A stretch of 64,000 nt of DNA from an uncultured Pelagibacteraceae bacterium (lineage in GTDB: Bacteria > Pseudomonadota > Alphaproteobacteria > Pelagibacterales > Pelagibacteraceae). Below the pieces are notes generated by a model. It worked only from the letters and a program-made list of their open reading frames with translations. It ran no database searches and was not told the origin of the DNA. Positions 29,301 to 41,214 of the stretch are shown here, piece by piece. The first letter of the stretch is position 1; each line of letters begins with the position of its first letter. Both the position numbers and the translations under genes were made by a program. Location: the NCBI GenBank assembly GCA_902531765.1, contig CACAFC010000002.1, forward strand, positions 1-64,000, read 5' to 3'.

Positions 29301-30863
29301 CCAGGAGTAACATTAATTTCTCCACCTCCACATCATGATATTTATTCGATAGAAGATTTGGCACAACTGATTTACGATTTAAAGCAAACAAATCCAAAAG
29401 CACGAGTTGGTGTTAAGTTAGTTGCATCATCTGGAATTGGAACCATTGCTGCAGGTGTAGCTAAAGCAAAAGCAGATATTATTTTAATTTCAGGCCATAA
29501 TGGAGGAACGGGAGCAACTCCTCAAACAAGTGTCAAATATGTTGGAATACCATGGGAGATGGGTTTAACTGAGGCAAATCAAGTTTTAACACTAAATAAT
29601 TTAAGACACAAAGTTACATTGAGAACTGATGGTGGTATTAAAACTGGAAGAGATGTTGTTATGGCTGCAATGATGGGAGCAGAAGAATATGGAGTTGCTA
29701 CAACGGCTCTAGTGGCAATGGGATGTATAATGGTTAGACAGTGCCACTCAAATACTTGTCCAGTAGGTGTTTGTACACAAGATGAAAAATTAAGAGAAAA
29801 ATTCACTGGCACCCCAGACAAGGTTGTTAATTTATTCACCTTTATTGCCTCCGAAGTAAGAGAAATTTTAGCTGGACTAGGCTTTAAATCACTGGACGAT
29901 ATTATTGGAAGAACTGATTTGCTAATGCAAGTTAATAAAGCATCACCAAATTTAGATGACTTAGACCTAAACCCATTGTTTGTTCAGGCAGACCCAGGAA
30001 ATAATAAAAGATATTGTGAGTCTTTAGAGATAAATAAAGTACCTGAAACATTAGATCAAGAAATTTGGCCTGAAATTGAAAAGTCTTTGGATAATTCGCA
30101 AAAGATTGAGAAAGAATTCATTATCAAAAATACAAACAGAGCAGTCGGTACAAGAATTTCACACCATCTTTACAAAAAGTATGGTTATGAAAAACTAGAT
30201 GAAAATTATTTAACACTAAATTTTAAAGGCTCCGCAGGTCAGTCTTTTGGAGCTTTTTCATCGAAAGGATTAAGATTAAATCTTAAAGGTGATGCAAATG
30301 ATTATGTTGGTAAAGGATTGTCAGGTGCTACAATCTCAATAAAACTTTCGGATGAAAGTAATTTAGTTTCTAATGAAAATACAATCATTGGAAACACAGT
30401 ACTTTATGGAGCTACATCAGGTAAACTTTTTGCTGCAGGTCAAGCAGGCGATAGATTTGCCGTGAGAAATTCTGGTGCAACTACAGTTATTGAGGGATGT
30501 GACTCAAATGGTTGTGAATATATGACCGGGGGAACGGTGGTTATTTTGGGAGATGTTGGAGATAATTTTGCAGCCGGTATGACTGGTGGTATGGCATTTA
30601 TTTACGATAAATCTAATGAGTTTGAAAAAAAAGTAAATCCAGACTCAGTTATCTGGCAAAATGTTGAGACAGATTATTGGATCAGTTATTTAAAGGAATT
30701 AATTTCGGAACATTCAAAAGAAACAGATTCTTTGATATCAAAAAATATTTTTGAAAACTTTAAAGTTGAAATTAAAAATTTTGTTCAAGTTTGTCCAAAA
30801 GAGATGATCAATAAACTTAAAAATCCTATTACATTAAAGTCCAAGATAAAAGAAGTTAGCTAA
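26358..30863 (+). CDS. gltB: Glutamate synthase large subunit (start at 26358 preferred over ORF start 26271)
   Basis: MKNYKKNLELL...EHDACGVGLIAS; TAATG junction with gltD; FMN/Fe-S region CHSNTCPVGVCTQ; GltB C-terminal domain. Confidence 0.95.
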   Translation: MKNYKKNLELLTKNHVYSKEMEHDACGVGLIASTEGKKSRAIVEYGIEALKAVWHRGAVDADGKTGDGAGIHVEIPKDFFIEKIQVTGHDYDNSEICVGMIFLPRNDYSAQESCKTIVESELTKNNFSIYGWRQVPVNSKVLGEKALRTMPEIIQVLFKPNDPNLLDKNLERRIYETRKRIENKAFDASLNNFYICSISSKSIIYKGLYLAEALSDFYLDLKDSRFISRYAIFHQRFSTNTAPSWSLAQPFRAIAHNGEINTYKGNKNWMKVHEQEMSSPLFEDIENLKPVIQKGVSDSAALDNVFELLNKSGQSAPLAKLMLVPDAWSKKNKTLSKSHQQLFNFLNSTMEPWDGPAAIAATDNEWVIAANDRNGLRPLRYAITKDKMIFAGSETGMIDLNEKKILTKGRLGPGEIIGVRIEKGKVFSNSQIKDYLAKEFKHFNSQIIDLDEKLSISNEKHNFDGESLRRRQYTFGISLEDLELILHPMAEDAKEATGSMGDDTPLAVLSDKYRPLYHFFRQNFSQVTNPPIDSLRENKVMSLKTRFGNLGNILDFDTLTKENIYVLNSPILSNSQFNKFTNFFGKNSVIIDCSFSQNDNLENSINRIQKESEIAVRQGITQLVLSDKNLSSERLPMPMLLCVGAINTFLIQKKLRGYVSINVQSGEAIDTHSFATLIGVGATTVNPYLAFDSLYQRYEKKLFGQFSFDECVQRYINSVNAGLLKIMSKMGISVLSSYRGGCNFETVGLSRTVVDDYFPGVTSKISGIGLVGIEKKIRQIHKEAFESTETVLPIGGIYRYRKNGETHQYQGRLIHLLQSAVGSNSYDKYKKYVEGIYNLPPINLRDLVDFRKKKLGPSIDISEVEPIEKILKRFGSGSMSHGALSKEAHETLAIGMNRIKGASCSGEGGEDAERFKVMDSGDSANSRVKQIASARFGVTVNYLNNCNEIEIKMAQGAKPGEGGQLPGFKVTEEIARLRHSTPGVTLISPPPHHDIYSIEDLAQLIYDLKQTNPKARVGVKLVASSGIGTIAAGVAKAKADIILISGHNGGTGATPQTSVKYVGIPWEMGLTEANQVLTLNNLRHKVTLRTDGGIKTGRDVVMAAMMGAEEYGVATTALVAMGCIMVRQCHSNTCPVGVCTQDEKLREKFTGTPDKVVNLFTFIASEVREILAGLGFKSLDDIIGRTDLLMQVNKASPNLDDLDLNPLFVQADPGNNKRYCESLEINKVPETLDQEIWPEIEKSLDNSQKIEKEFIIKNTNRAVGTRISHHLYKKYGYEKLDENYLTLNFKGSAGQSFGAFSSKGLRLNLKGDANDYVGKGLSGATISIKLSDESNLVSNENTIIGNTVLYGATSGKLFAAGQAGDRFAVRNSGATTVIEGCDSNGCEYMTGGTVVILGDVGDNFAAGMTGGMAFIYDKSNEFEKKVNPDSVIWQNVETDYWISYLKELISEHSKETDSLISKNIFENFKVEIKNFVQVCPKEMINKLKNPITLKSKIKEVS

Positions 30864-31602
30864 TAATTATTTTTAACTCTTTTTTTAAAATATTTAAACA
30901 TTTTGGAGAAGATAGGCTGTGATCACCATTTTTAACTATAACTAGTTTTTTTTCAGAATTTACGAAAATTTTTAAAACTTTTTTTGAATAACTGATAGGA
31001 ACAGACTCATCCTTTTCCCCATGAACCATGGTAACTTTTAATTTGTCATAAATTTTTTTATTTAATACTTTATTTTTTTGGCCATCTTTAATTAATTGTA
31101 GAGAAATTGGATATTCATAATTGCCATGTTTTAAATAAATTATTTTATTTTGTGTTATTTCTTTTTTCATTTTTTTCGAAAATTTATTCCACATTAACCC
31201 GTCTAAAAATTGAGGTGCAGAACCTATTCCTAAAAACCCTACGATTTGTTTTTTAAAAAATTTAAATTGATTCAAAGAAATCCAAGATCCCATACTTGAA
31301 CCAACTAATATTATTCTATTTTCTTTAACAACTTTTTTAATTAATATAGTTGTTTCTCTAGTCCATTTTGTGATGTTCCCATCAGTAAATTTACCAGATG
31401 ATTTGCCGTGACCAGAGTATTCTAGTCCAAGAAAACCAAGTTTATTTTTTTTTGCAAAATTTAAAAATGCTTTAGGTTTTTTTCCCTCTAAATCAGACAT
31501 AAATCCATGTAAAAAAACAATGTAAGTTGCATTTTTTTGGTTGTATTTTGAGTATCTGATTTTTTTAAATTTATTTATTTTAAGGTAACTGAATTTGTTC
31601 AT
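30856..31602 (-). CDS. Alpha/beta hydrolase
   Basis: FLHGFMSDLEGKK, LVGSSMGSWISL, HGEKDESVP, NGDHSLS. Confidence 0.85.
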   Translation of the reverse strand: MNKFSYLKINKFKKIRYSKYNQKNATYIVFLHGFMSDLEGKKPKAFLNFAKKNKLGFLGLEYSGHGKSSGKFTDGNITKWTRETTILIKKVVKENRIILVGSSMGSWISLNQFKFFKKQIVGFLGIGSAPQFLDGLMWNKFSKKMKKEITQNKIIYLKHGNYEYPISLQLIKDGQKNKVLNKKIYDKLKVTMVHGEKDESVPISYSKKVLKIFVNSEKKLVIVKNGDHSLSSPKCLNILKKELKIIIS

Positions 31603-31644
31603 AAAAGTTTATTAGTTAACTCTATTATTATATAATCTTTTCAT

Positions 31645-32800
31645 ATGTCATCTAATATTAAAGTCTTACAAGTGATACCAAAATTAGGTTATGGAGGTGC
31701 AGAAACTGGCTGCTATGATATTGCTCATTATTTGCCAGAAAATGGGTGTGAATCTTTTATAGTAACAAGTGGTGGTGAACTAACTAAATTTGTTGATAAA
31801 AAAAAAGTAAAATTAATTAAACTTCCAGTACACAGCAAAAATCCTTTATTGATTTTAATTAATGCAATTTTATTGATTGGAATAATTTTATTTTTTAAAA
31901 TCTCAATTGTACATGCAAGAAGTAGAGCACCGGCCTGGTCTTGTTTGTTTGCAACAAAGCTAACAAATAGAAAGTTTGTTACCACATTTCACGGCACTTA
32001 TAATTTTAGTGGCAAGCTTAAAAAATTTTATAATTCAGTAATGGTAAGATCTGATTTAATAATTGCAGGATCAAATTTTATTTTTTCTCATATCAAAGAA
32101 AATTACTCTGAGTTTTTGTCAAATCAAAAAAAAATTTTTAGTTATTTTTAGGGGAATAAATGTTGATTATTATGACCCTTCTACAAAATTAGAAAATCAT
32201 GAAAAAAATTTGCTTCAAAAATGGAATATCAATGATGAAAAAAAAATAATTCTATTACCAGGTAGGCTTACTTCATGGAAAGGACAAGAATTATTTATTG
32301 AGGCGATTAATCTAGTTAAAATTGAATTAGGTTATGAAGCTTTCCATGCAGTTATACTTGGAAATGATCAAGGCAGAGATCTATATAAAAAAAAATTGAT
32401 ACGTCTCACAGAGCAATATCGTTTAACAAACCAAATCAAATTCATAGATCACTGTGAAGACATGGCCTTAGCCTATAAAGTTTCAGATATAATTGTATCA
32501 GCTTCAATAGAACCAGAAGCTTTTGGAAGAGTAGCAGTAGAGGCACAATCTATGGAAAAATTAATTATAGCTAGTAATATTGGAGGATCTAACGAGACAA
32601 TTAATGATGAAAAAACAGGCTTTCTATTTAAATCAGGAGACGTAGAATCTTTAAGTAAAAAAATAATTCGTGGATTAACAATGGACGAAACATCAATAAA
32701 TCTTATGGGCAAAGAAGGAAGAAGCAATATAATAAAAAAATTTAATGTTGAAAAAATGTGTTTTTCTACATATTCAGAGTATAAAAGATTATTAAACTAA
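31645..32800 (+). pseudogene. GT4-family glycosyltransferase interrupted by a 1-nt shift (ORFs 31645-32151 and 32063-32800)
   Basis: N-terminal LQVIPKLGYGGAETGCYDIA and C-terminal LLPGRLTSWKGQELFIEA / EPEAFGRVAVEAQSMEK halves in different frames, joined at A9 (32126-32134). Confidence 0.75.
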
Positions 32801-34720
32801 ATGCCAATAATTACATTACCTGATGGAAAAGATATTGAATTTTCAAAAGAGGTTACAGGGTTAGATATTGCAGAAAAAATAAGTAAGTCATTATTAAAAC
32901 AAGCATTAATTATGAGTGTTGATGGCGAACTAAAAGATTTATATTTTTCAATTAAAAAAAATTGTTCGGTAAAAATTTTTACCTCAAAAGACCCTGAGGG
33001 ACTTGAAGTTATTAGACATGATACAGCTCACATCATGGCGATGGCTGTTCAAGAATTATACCCCGGCACACAAGTAACTATTGGACCAGTAATTGAAAAT
33101 GGTTTTTACTATGATTTTGCTCGTAAAGAACCCTTCACAGAGAATGATTTAGAAAAAATAGAAAAAAGAATGTCAGAAATAATTGACAAAGATTTAAAAA
33201 CAAAAAGAGAGGTTTGGAAAAGAGATAAAGCAATAAGTCATTTTAAAAAAATTGGTGAAAAATATAAAGCAGAGATAATAGAAAGTATTCCAGAAAATGA
33301 AGAACTAACTGTTTATCATCACGGTGACACTTGGCATGACCTGTGTAGAGGTCCACACCTAGTTTCTTCTGGGAAAATTGGTAAGGCTTTCAAGCTCACA
33401 AAAGTTGCCGGAGCATATTGGCGTGGAGACTCAAAAAATGAAATGCTGCAAAGAATTTATGGGACTGGTTGGGCATCTCAAAAAGATTTAGATAATTATT
33501 TAAAAAGAATTGAGGAAGCTGAGAAAAGAGATCATAGGAAACTTGGTAAAGAAATGGATTTATTTCATTTTAGAGAAGAGAGCCCAGGATCTGTTTTCTG
33601 GCATGAAAAAGGTTGGGCATTATTTCAAAAATTAATTAATTACATGCGGGCACGTCAAGATGCAGCAGGATACAAAGAGGTAAATACTCCAGAGGTATTA
33701 GATAGATTATTATGGGAAAAATCAGGACATTGGGAAAAATATGGAGAAAACATGTATACGTCTGAGACTCCTGATGAAAAAGTCTTTGCTATAAAACCTA
33801 TGAATTGTCCAGGTCATATACAAGTTTTTAATCAAGGTTTAAAAAGTTATAGAGACTTACCATTAAGAATAACAGAATTTGGTAAAGTACATAGATATGA
33901 ACCCTCAGGTGCTTTGCATGGACTTCTAAGAGTTAGGGCTTTTACACAAGATGACGCTCATATTTTTTGTTCGGAAGATCAAATCACTAGTGAGTGTTTA
34001 AATGTAACTAATTTAATTTTGGATATTTATAAAGATTTAGGTTTTGAAAAAGTGGTATTAAAATATGCTGATAGGCCAGAAGTAAGAGTGGGTGAAGATA
34101 AAGTCTGGGATAAAGCTGAGGCATCATTATTAGAAGCAGTCAAAGCAACAAAATTAGAGTACAGTATAAATAAAGGAGAAGGTGCTTTTTATGGTCCCAA
34201 AATAGAATTTGTATTAAGAGATGCAATTGGTAGAGATTGGCAATGTGGAACAGTACAAGTTGATTTAAACTTACCTGGAAGGTTAGACGCTACTTATGTT
34301 GACAAAGATGGAACAAAAAAAGTTCCTGTGATGTTACACAGGGCATTGTTTGGATCGCTTGAAAGATTTATTGGAATTCTAATTGAGAATTATGCTGGTA
34401 AGTTTCCATTTTGGATATCTCCACTACAAACAGTAGTAATTCCAATCTCAGAAGATTTTGAGGAATATGCTAGTAAAGTTTCAAAGAAAATAAAAGAAGC
34501 TGGAATGAGCTCAATAGTGGATTTAAAAAATCATAATTTAAATTATAAAATAAGAGAACATTCTCTTGCAAAAGTCCCTATTTTATTAATTTGTGGTAAA
34601 AAAGAAGTTGACAGTAACTCCGTAACCATTAGAAGATTGGATTCTAATAAACAAGAAAATATGGAATTAAATAAATTTTTAAAAACATTTTCTGCTTTAA
34701 ATAAAGCGTCTTCAATTTAA
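32801..34720 (+). CDS. thrS: Threonyl-tRNA synthetase
   Basis: TGS, editing and class II core; AIKPMNCPGHIQVF, RVRAFTQDDAHIFC. Confidence 0.97.
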   Translation: MPIITLPDGKDIEFSKEVTGLDIAEKISKSLLKQALIMSVDGELKDLYFSIKKNCSVKIFTSKDPEGLEVIRHDTAHIMAMAVQELYPGTQVTIGPVIENGFYYDFARKEPFTENDLEKIEKRMSEIIDKDLKTKREVWKRDKAISHFKKIGEKYKAEIIESIPENEELTVYHHGDTWHDLCRGPHLVSSGKIGKAFKLTKVAGAYWRGDSKNEMLQRIYGTGWASQKDLDNYLKRIEEAEKRDHRKLGKEMDLFHFREESPGSVFWHEKGWALFQKLINYMRARQDAAGYKEVNTPEVLDRLLWEKSGHWEKYGENMYTSETPDEKVFAIKPMNCPGHIQVFNQGLKSYRDLPLRITEFGKVHRYEPSGALHGLLRVRAFTQDDAHIFCSEDQITSECLNVTNLILDIYKDLGFEKVVLKYADRPEVRVGEDKVWDKAEASLLEAVKATKLEYSINKGEGAFYGPKIEFVLRDAIGRDWQCGTVQVDLNLPGRLDATYVDKDGTKKVPVMLHRALFGSLERFIGILIENYAGKFPFWISPLQTVVIPISEDFEEYASKVSKKIKEAGMSSIVDLKNHNLNYKIREHSLAKVPILLICGKKEVDSNSVTIRRLDSNKQENMELNKFLKTFSALNKASSI

Positions 34721-35266
34721 GTGGCAGATTTTAAGCAAAACTATTTTCAGAGAAGAACTAAAGATCGAGGCCCGAGATCAAATAATAGAATTTCATCACC
34801 AGAAGTTCAAGTTATAGGTAATGATGGAGAAAATCTCGGTGTCATTAGCACAAACGAGGCAATATCGATGGCAAGGAATCAAGGTTTAGATTTAATTGAG
34901 ATTGCTCCGAATGCCAAACCACCAGTTTGCAAAATCATGGATATGGGAAAATATAAATATGATGCACAAAAAAAAGCAAATCTTGCCAAAAAAAAACAAA
35001 AAATTATCGCATTAAAAGAAATTAAAATGAGACCTGTTACTGAAACACATGATTATGAGTTTAAGGTAAAAAATGCAAAAAAATTTATTGCCAAAGGTGA
35101 TAAAGTAAAATTTACAATAAGATTCAAAGGTCGAGAACTTCAGCACTCACATTTAGGTAATGAGTTAATGACTAAAATTAAGGAAGATATGAAGGAAATT
35201 GGCAAGGTAGAACTTCACCCAAAGTTTGATGGAAAACAAATGATAATGGTAATTCAGCCTTTATAA
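34721..35266 (+). CDS. infC: Translation initiation factor IF-3 (GTG start)
   Basis: RISSPEVQVIGNDGENLGV, KEIKMRPVTETHDYEFKVKNAKKF. Confidence 0.95.
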   Translation: MADFKQNYFQRRTKDRGPRSNNRISSPEVQVIGNDGENLGVISTNEAISMARNQGLDLIEIAPNAKPPVCKIMDMGKYKYDAQKKANLAKKKQKIIALKEIKMRPVTETHDYEFKVKNAKKFIAKGDKVKFTIRFKGRELQHSHLGNELMTKIKEDMKEIGKVELHPKFDGKQMIMVIQPL

Positions 35267-35319
35267 GCTTTAATAGTAGTTGTAAATTAACAACATTCTT
35301 TGTATAAACTCGCAAAATT

Positions 35320-35526
35320 ATGCCAAAACTAAAAACAAAAAGCTCTGCAAAAAAAAGATTCAAAATATCTGCAAAAGGTAAAGTTATAATGGCCCAAGCC
35401 GGTAAAAGACATGGCATGATAAAACGAACAAATTCTCAAATAAGAAAATTAAGAGGCACAACAACAATGTCGAAACAAGACGGCAAGATTGTTAAGTCGT
35501 ATATGCCTTACAGTTTAAGAGGTTAA
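35320..35526 (+). CDS. rpmI: 50S ribosomal protein L35
   Basis: [22 protein letters not shown]. Confidence 0.95.
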   Translation: MPKLKTKSSAKKRFKISAKGKVIMAQAGKRHGMIKRTNSQIRKLRGTTTMSKQDGKIVKSYMPYSLRG

Positions 35527-35527
35527 T

Positions 35528-35884
35528 ATGGCAAGGGTTAAAAGAGGCGTAACTAGTAGAGCAAAACATAAAAAAGTTTTAAAAGCTGTTAAAGGTCAAT
35601 GGGGCAGAAGAAAGAATACTATCAGAGTTGCAAAGCAAGCTATGGAAAAAGCTATGCAATATGCCTACAGAGATCGTAGAAATAAGAAAAGAGATTTTAA
35701 ATCATTGTGGATACAAAGAATAAATGCTGGGGTAAGAGCAGAAGGTTTGACATATTCTAAGTTTATAAATGGATTAAATAAATGTGGAATAAAAATTGAT
35801 AGAAAAATTCTAGCTGAGATAGCGTATGATAGTCCAGAAGCCTTTAAAACTATTGTTCAAAAAGCTCAATCTGCTTTAAATTAA
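35528..35884 (+). CDS. rplT: 50S ribosomal protein L20
   Basis: [38 protein letters not shown]. Confidence 0.97.
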   Translation: MARVKRGVTSRAKHKKVLKAVKGQWGRRKNTIRVAKQAMEKAMQYAYRDRRNKKRDFKSLWIQRINAGVRAEGLTYSKFINGLNKCGIKIDRKILAEIAYDSPEAFKTIVQKAQSALN

Positions 35885-35927
35885 TCTTCACTATTGTTTT
35901 ATTTCTCTGAAGAAATAATCTGTAAAA

Positions 35928-36995
35928 ATGTCAGATCTTAAAAAAATAAAAGATGAATTTCTTTCAAAGCTTAAGGGAAAATTAAATATTGCAGAAATTA
36001 ACCAAATTAAATCTGATCTATTTGGTAAAAGTGGATTGATTTCAACTCAATTTAAAAAGATAGCAACAATAGCAGAGTCTGAAAGAAAAAAATTTGCCTC
36101 TGACTTAAACATTGTAAAAGATGAGCTCCAGGATTTAATAAGCTCAAAAATAAATGAAATTGAAAGTAATGAAATTAATAAGAAATTAGAAAAAGAAAAA
36201 ATTGACATCACATTACCTGAAAGACCATTCGTTCGAGGAAAAATTCATCCGGTTTCACAAACGATCGATGAAATATCATCAATTTTTTCTGAAATAGGTT
36301 TTAGCGTTGAGGAGGGGCCAGACGTAGAGAATGAGTATAATAATTTTACAGCACTAAATACACCAGAAAATCACCCAGCTAGAGATATGCATGATACTTT
36401 TTATCTAGATGAAAAAAAACAGAAACTATTACGAACACATACTTCCCCGGTTCAGATAAGAACTATGTTGAAAGGTAAACCACCATTTAAAATCATTGCA
36501 CCTGGAAGAACTTACAGATCAGATAGTGACCAAACTCACTCACCCATGTTTCATCAAGTTGAAGGATTGCATATTGATAAAAATATAAACATGGGTCATT
36601 TAAAGGGATGTTTAAATCATTTTATTAAAGAGTTTTTTGAAGTAGATAAAATTAAGATGAGATTTAGACCAAGCCATTTTCCTTTTACAGAACCATCTGC
36701 TGAAGTTGATATCGGATATGAGATGAAAGACGGAAAAATTATAATAGGGGAGGGAAATCAATGGTTAGAGATTTTAGGGTGTGGAATGGTTCATCCGAAT
36801 GTTTTAAAAAATGTAAAAGTAGATTCATCAAAGTTTCAGGGATACGCATTTGGCATTGGGATTGATAGACTTGCCATGCTGAAATATGGAATAAATGACC
36901 TGAGAGCTTTTTTTGATTGTGATTATAGATGGTTAAATCATTTTGGATTTGATCCATTGGATGTACCTTCGAATTATAGAGGCCTTAGTCGATGA
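35928..36995 (+). CDS. pheS: Phenylalanyl-tRNA synthetase alpha
   Basis: [34 protein letters not shown]. Confidence 0.97.
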   Translation: MSDLKKIKDEFLSKLKGKLNIAEINQIKSDLFGKSGLISTQFKKIATIAESERKKFASDLNIVKDELQDLISSKINEIESNEINKKLEKEKIDITLPERPFVRGKIHPVSQTIDEISSIFSEIGFSVEEGPDVENEYNNFTALNTPENHPARDMHDTFYLDEKKQKLLRTHTSPVQIRTMLKGKPPFKIIAPGRTYRSDSDQTHSPMFHQVEGLHIDKNINMGHLKGCLNHFIKEFFEVDKIKMRFRPSHFPFTEPSAEVDIGYEMKDGKIIIGEGNQWLEILGCGMVHPNVLKNVKVDSSKFQGYAFGIGIDRLAMLKYGINDLRAFFDCDYRWLNHFGFDPLDVPSNYRGLSR

Positions 36996-39397
36996 TAATA
37001 ACATTTGATTGGTTAAAAGATCATCTTAAGACGAATCTGAAAGAAAAAAATCTTTTAGAACAACTTACCAACATAGGTCTAGAGGTAGAAAGTGTAGAGA
37101 GTATTTCTGCTAATAATGAGTTATTTAAAGTAGCTGAAATCATAAAAATTGAAAAACATCCAAATGCAGATCGACTAAAAGTTTGCGATGTAAATATCGG
37201 AGAAAATGAAATTAAAAAAGTTGTATGTGGTGCAGAAAATGCAAAAGAAGGATTGCTTACTATATATGCTCCCCCAGGTGCAATTATCCCAAAAACCAAG
37301 ACAAAATTAGTAGTCGCTAAAATAAGGGGTGTTACTTCTTATGGAATGCTTTGTTCTGAGTCTGAATTAAATTTATCTAATGAAAGCGATGGAATTACTG
37401 AATTAACCATGGAATTTAGAAAAAGCATTGGTAAAAGTTATTTTTCAAAATCAAAATCAAATCTTATTGATCTATCTATAACACCTAATAGACCAGATTG
37501 TCTTGGAATTAGAGGAATTGCTAGAGATCTGGCTGCATCAGGTTTTGGAAAGTTAGTAGATTTAGAAGAAAAAAAAATTCATTCAAAAAATAAACACACC
37601 TTAAGAGTAAAAATTAATAAGGAAAAAGGACAAGGATGTAATGTGTTTGGAAGCTGTTTAATAACAAATGTAAAAAATTGTGAAAGCCCTAAATGGCTTA
37701 AAGATAAATTAATTTCAATTGGTCAAAAACCCATCTCAGCAATAGTTGATATTACAAATTATGTTATGCTTGATATTAATCGTCCATTACATGCTTATGA
37801 CGCTGATAAAATTGAAAAAGGTATAATTGTTCGAAACTCTAAGTCTGGAGAAGAGTTTACAGCACTTGATAATAAAAATTATAAATTGGAGAATGGCATG
37901 TGTGTTATTAGCGATAATAAAGGTGTTTTAGGACTTGGAGGAATTATTGGTGGAACAAGATCTGGTACAGAATTTGATACAAAAAATATATTACTTGAGT
38001 CAGCTTATTTTGAACCAGGATCGATTAGAAATACAGCAAAAAAATTGAATCTTGATACTGATGCAAAGTTTAGATTTGAAAGAGGTATAGATCCGCTGTC
38101 AATTGAAGATGGTTTAAATAAAGCTGCAAAATTAATAAAAGAGATTTGTGGTGGTGCAATTAGCAAAATTGATATTCAAAAAATAGAAACTTACAAAACA
38201 AAAAAAATTATATTTGACACAAATATTTTTGAAAAAATATCTGGTTTTAAAATTTCTTTAAAAGAAATGATTAAAATTTTAGAGGATCTTGGTTTTGAAG
38301 TAAAAAAGGATAAGAAAAGACTCAAATTAGTTGTTCCTTCATGGAGACCCGATATTTCACAGGAAGTAGATATCGTTGAGGAGCTAGTAAGAATAAGTGG
38401 TTATGAAAAGATAAAGTACATAGAGCCAATTAAACAAAGAAAAAAATCTACTTTAAACAAATATCAGAAATTATTTCATTTTTTACAAAGATCAGTTGCT
38501 TCCAAAGGTTATATGGAGGCAATCACTTGGTCATTCACCGACAAACGTTATAATGATTATTTTAGGGATACAAAAAAAGAGATAAAAATTATTAATCCTA
38601 TTAGCTCAGAATTAGGAGTTTTAAGGAATTCAATTTTTTCAAATTTAATATTGTATATTAATAAAAACCTCGACAGAGGTTTTAAAGATTTATCAATATT
38701 TGAAATAGGTCCTGTTTTTGATGATTCTAATCCTGGTGAACAAAATACGGTAGTTTGTGGTTTGTCAGCAGGTAAAAAATCTAGATTATCTTGGATTGAA
38801 AAAGATAGAAATGTAGATGTATTTGATGTGAAAAGAGATGTTCTTCAAACTTTAGTTGAAGCAGGTTATGACTCTGAAAAATTTTTTGTCGATAGTGAAA
38901 CCCCCAGTTATTACCATCCTGGTAAATCAGGAAGATTATTTTTAAATAACAAAAAAAATCAAATTGCTGCATATTTTGGAGAAATTCACCCTAATATTTT
39001 AAAACAGATTGATATTAAAACAGAGGCTTTGGTTGGTTTTGAGATTTTTATGGAAAATTTAGAATTACCCAAAAAAACCCAAAAAGATCTAAAAGTAAAA
39101 TTTTCATTTTCAGATTATCAAAAATCTGAAAGAGATTTTGCATTTATCGTAAACAAAGAAGTGAAAGCCCAAGATTTAATTAATACTATTTCAAATGTAG
39201 ACAAAAGTTTAATAAAAAAAGTGAGAGTTTTTGACGTTTATGAGGGTGATAATATTCCTGAAAATCAAAAATCGATCGCAATCAGCGTAACAATACAATC
39301 ATCTGAAAGAACTTTAAATGATAATGATTTAGAGAAAATTAATAATTTGATAATCAAGACTGTTGAAAATAAAACTGGCGCAAAAATTCGATCTTAA
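36992..39397 (+). CDS. pheT: Phenylalanyl-tRNA synthetase beta
   Basis: tRNA-binding domain, B3/B5 domains, C-terminal FDX-ACB domain. Confidence 0.96.
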   Translation: MIITFDWLKDHLKTNLKEKNLLEQLTNIGLEVESVESISANNELFKVAEIIKIEKHPNADRLKVCDVNIGENEIKKVVCGAENAKEGLLTIYAPPGAIIPKTKTKLVVAKIRGVTSYGMLCSESELNLSNESDGITELTMEFRKSIGKSYFSKSKSNLIDLSITPNRPDCLGIRGIARDLAASGFGKLVDLEEKKIHSKNKHTLRVKINKEKGQGCNVFGSCLITNVKNCESPKWLKDKLISIGQKPISAIVDITNYVMLDINRPLHAYDADKIEKGIIVRNSKSGEEFTALDNKNYKLENGMCVISDNKGVLGLGGIIGGTRSGTEFDTKNILLESAYFEPGSIRNTAKKLNLDTDAKFRFERGIDPLSIEDGLNKAAKLIKEICGGAISKIDIQKIETYKTKKIIFDTNIFEKISGFKISLKEMIKILEDLGFEVKKDKKRLKLVVPSWRPDISQEVDIVEELVRISGYEKIKYIEPIKQRKKSTLNKYQKLFHFLQRSVASKGYMEAITWSFTDKRYNDYFRDTKKEIKIINPISSELGVLRNSIFSNLILYINKNLDRGFKDLSIFEIGPVFDDSNPGEQNTVVCGLSAGKKSRLSWIEKDRNVDVFDVKRDVLQTLVEAGYDSEKFFVDSETPSYYHPGKSGRLFLNNKKNQIAAYFGEIHPNILKQIDIKTEALVGFEIFMENLELPKKTQKDLKVKFSFSDYQKSERDFAFIVNKEVKAQDLINTISNVDKSLIKKVRVFDVYEGDNIPENQKSIAISVTIQSSERTLNDNDLEKINNLIIKTVENKTGAKIRS

Positions 39398-39405
39398 ATA
39401 TTCAA

Positions 39406-41211
39406 ATGAACACTATCGACAATATAAGAAATTTTTCAATAATTGCGCACATTGATCATGGTAAATCAACAATTGCAGATAGGATAATTCACAAATGTGG
39501 TGGTTTAACAGAAAGAGAAATGAAAGCTCAAGTTTTAGACTCTATGGATATTGAAAGAGAGAGAGGAATAACAATTAAAGCCCAAACAGTTAAGCTTAAC
39601 TACAAAGCCAAAAATGGAAAAGAATACATATTAAATATAATAGATACCCCAGGACATGTTGATTTTAGCTATGAAGTCAGCAGATCTCTTTATGCATGTG
39701 AGGGCTCCATACTTATTGTTGACAGTACCCAAGGTGTTGAAGCACAAACATTAGCTAATGTTTATCAAGCACTAGATACTAATCATGAAATAATTCCTGT
39801 TTTAAATAAGATTGATTTACCAGCATCAGATTTAGAGAGAACCAGTAAACAAATTGAAGATGTAATTGGTATTGATACAGAAAATGCCATTCCTTGTTCT
39901 GGAAAAACTGGTGAAGGTATCGATGAGATATTAGAACAAATAATAAATCAATTACCAGGACCAAAAGGTGATTTAGAGCAAAATTTAAAATGTTTATTAG
40001 TAGATAGCTGGTACGACACATACCTAGGAGTAGTTATATTAGTTAGAGTGATAAATGGAAAAATAACTAAAAATATGAAAATAAAGATGCTTTCAACAAA
40101 TCAAGATTATGTTGTTGAAAAAGTTGGTGTGTTTACACCCAAACCAAAAGATATAAATAAATTAAATGCTGGTGAGATTGGTTTCATAACAACGGGAATA
40201 AAGGTTTTATCTGACACAAAAGTTGGAGATACGATTTGTGATGCATCTAAGCCATTAGTAAATCCATTACCTGGCTTTAAACCAAGTAAGCCCGTTGTCT
40301 TTTGCGGTTTATTCCCAGTTGATAGTTCAGAATATCAAAAATTAAAAGATGGATTAGCAAAACTTCAATTAAATGATGCGAGTTTTTCATTTGAAGCTGA
40401 GTCATCATCTGCTCTAGGTTTGGGTTTTAGATGTGGCTTTTTAGGACTACTTCATCTAGAAATCATTACAGAGAGATTAGAGAGAGAGTTTGATGTAAAT
40501 TTACTTACTACAACTCCAGGTGTTGTTTATAAAGTGAATTTGAACAAAGGAAATACGATTGATTTACAAAACCCATCAAGTTTACCTGACCCTACATTGA
40601 TTAAGTCTATTGAAGAGCCTTGGATAAAAGCTACTATTATAACACCAGATCAATATTTAGGTTCAATAATAAAATTATGCCAAGATAAAAGAGGCATTCA
40701 AACTAATTTAACTTATTCGGGCAATAGGGCAGTTTTAAGTTATGAACTTCCTTTAAACGAAGTAGTATTTGACTTTAATGATAGAATAAAATCAATGACA
40801 AGCGGATATGCGAGCTTTGATTATGAAATAATTGAACATCGAGAGGGTAATTTAGTAAAACTAGGAATTCTAGTAAATGCCGAGCCAGTTGATGCTTTAG
40901 CCATGATGATTCATAAAGATTTTGCACAACGAACAGGGAGAGAAGTTTGTGAAAAATTAAAAGATTTAATTCCAAGGCATAACTTCATGATACCAGTTCA
41001 AGCTGCGATTGGAGGTAAAATTATCGCAAGAGAAACAATTAAAGGTTTCAAAAAAGACGTTTTGACAAAAATTCATGGAGGTGGAGCGACTGATAGGAAA
41101 AGAAAACTCCTTGAAAAACAAAAAAAAGGTAAAGCAAGATCTAAGCAGTTTGGGAGAGTCGAGATACCACAAGAAGCATTTATTGGTGTCCTCAAAATTC
41201 AAAAAGAATGA
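39406..41211 (+). CDS. lepA: Elongation factor 4
   Basis: [29 protein letters not shown]-terminal [26 protein letters not shown]. Confidence 0.97.
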   Translation: MNTIDNIRNFSIIAHIDHGKSTIADRIIHKCGGLTEREMKAQVLDSMDIERERGITIKAQTVKLNYKAKNGKEYILNIIDTPGHVDFSYEVSRSLYACEGSILIVDSTQGVEAQTLANVYQALDTNHEIIPVLNKIDLPASDLERTSKQIEDVIGIDTENAIPCSGKTGEGIDEILEQIINQLPGPKGDLEQNLKCLLVDSWYDTYLGVVILVRVINGKITKNMKIKMLSTNQDYVVEKVGVFTPKPKDINKLNAGEIGFITTGIKVLSDTKVGDTICDASKPLVNPLPGFKPSKPVVFCGLFPVDSSEYQKLKDGLAKLQLNDASFSFEAESSSALGLGFRCGFLGLLHLEIITERLEREFDVNLLTTTPGVVYKVNLNKGNTIDLQNPSSLPDPTLIKSIEEPWIKATIITPDQYLGSIIKLCQDKRGIQTNLTYSGNRAVLSYELPLNEVVFDFNDRIKSMTSGYASFDYEIIEHREGNLVKLGILVNAEPVDALAMMIHKDFAQRTGREVCEKLKDLIPRHNFMIPVQAAIGGKIIARETIKGFKKDVLTKIHGGGATDRKRKLLEKQKKGKARSKQFGRVEIPQEAFIGVLKIQKE

Positions 41212-41214
41212 TTT

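Noticed and set aside
32063-32140. Independent start of the second glycosyltransferase ORF
   Set aside because: Its first residues do not resemble a GT4 N-terminus; the part up to the A9 tract overlaps the genuine upstream frame.
35267-35319. GTTGT...ACAAC hairpin between infC and rpmI as an L20 autoregulatory leader
   Set aside because: Only a 5-bp stem; no convincing L20-binding mimic by eye.
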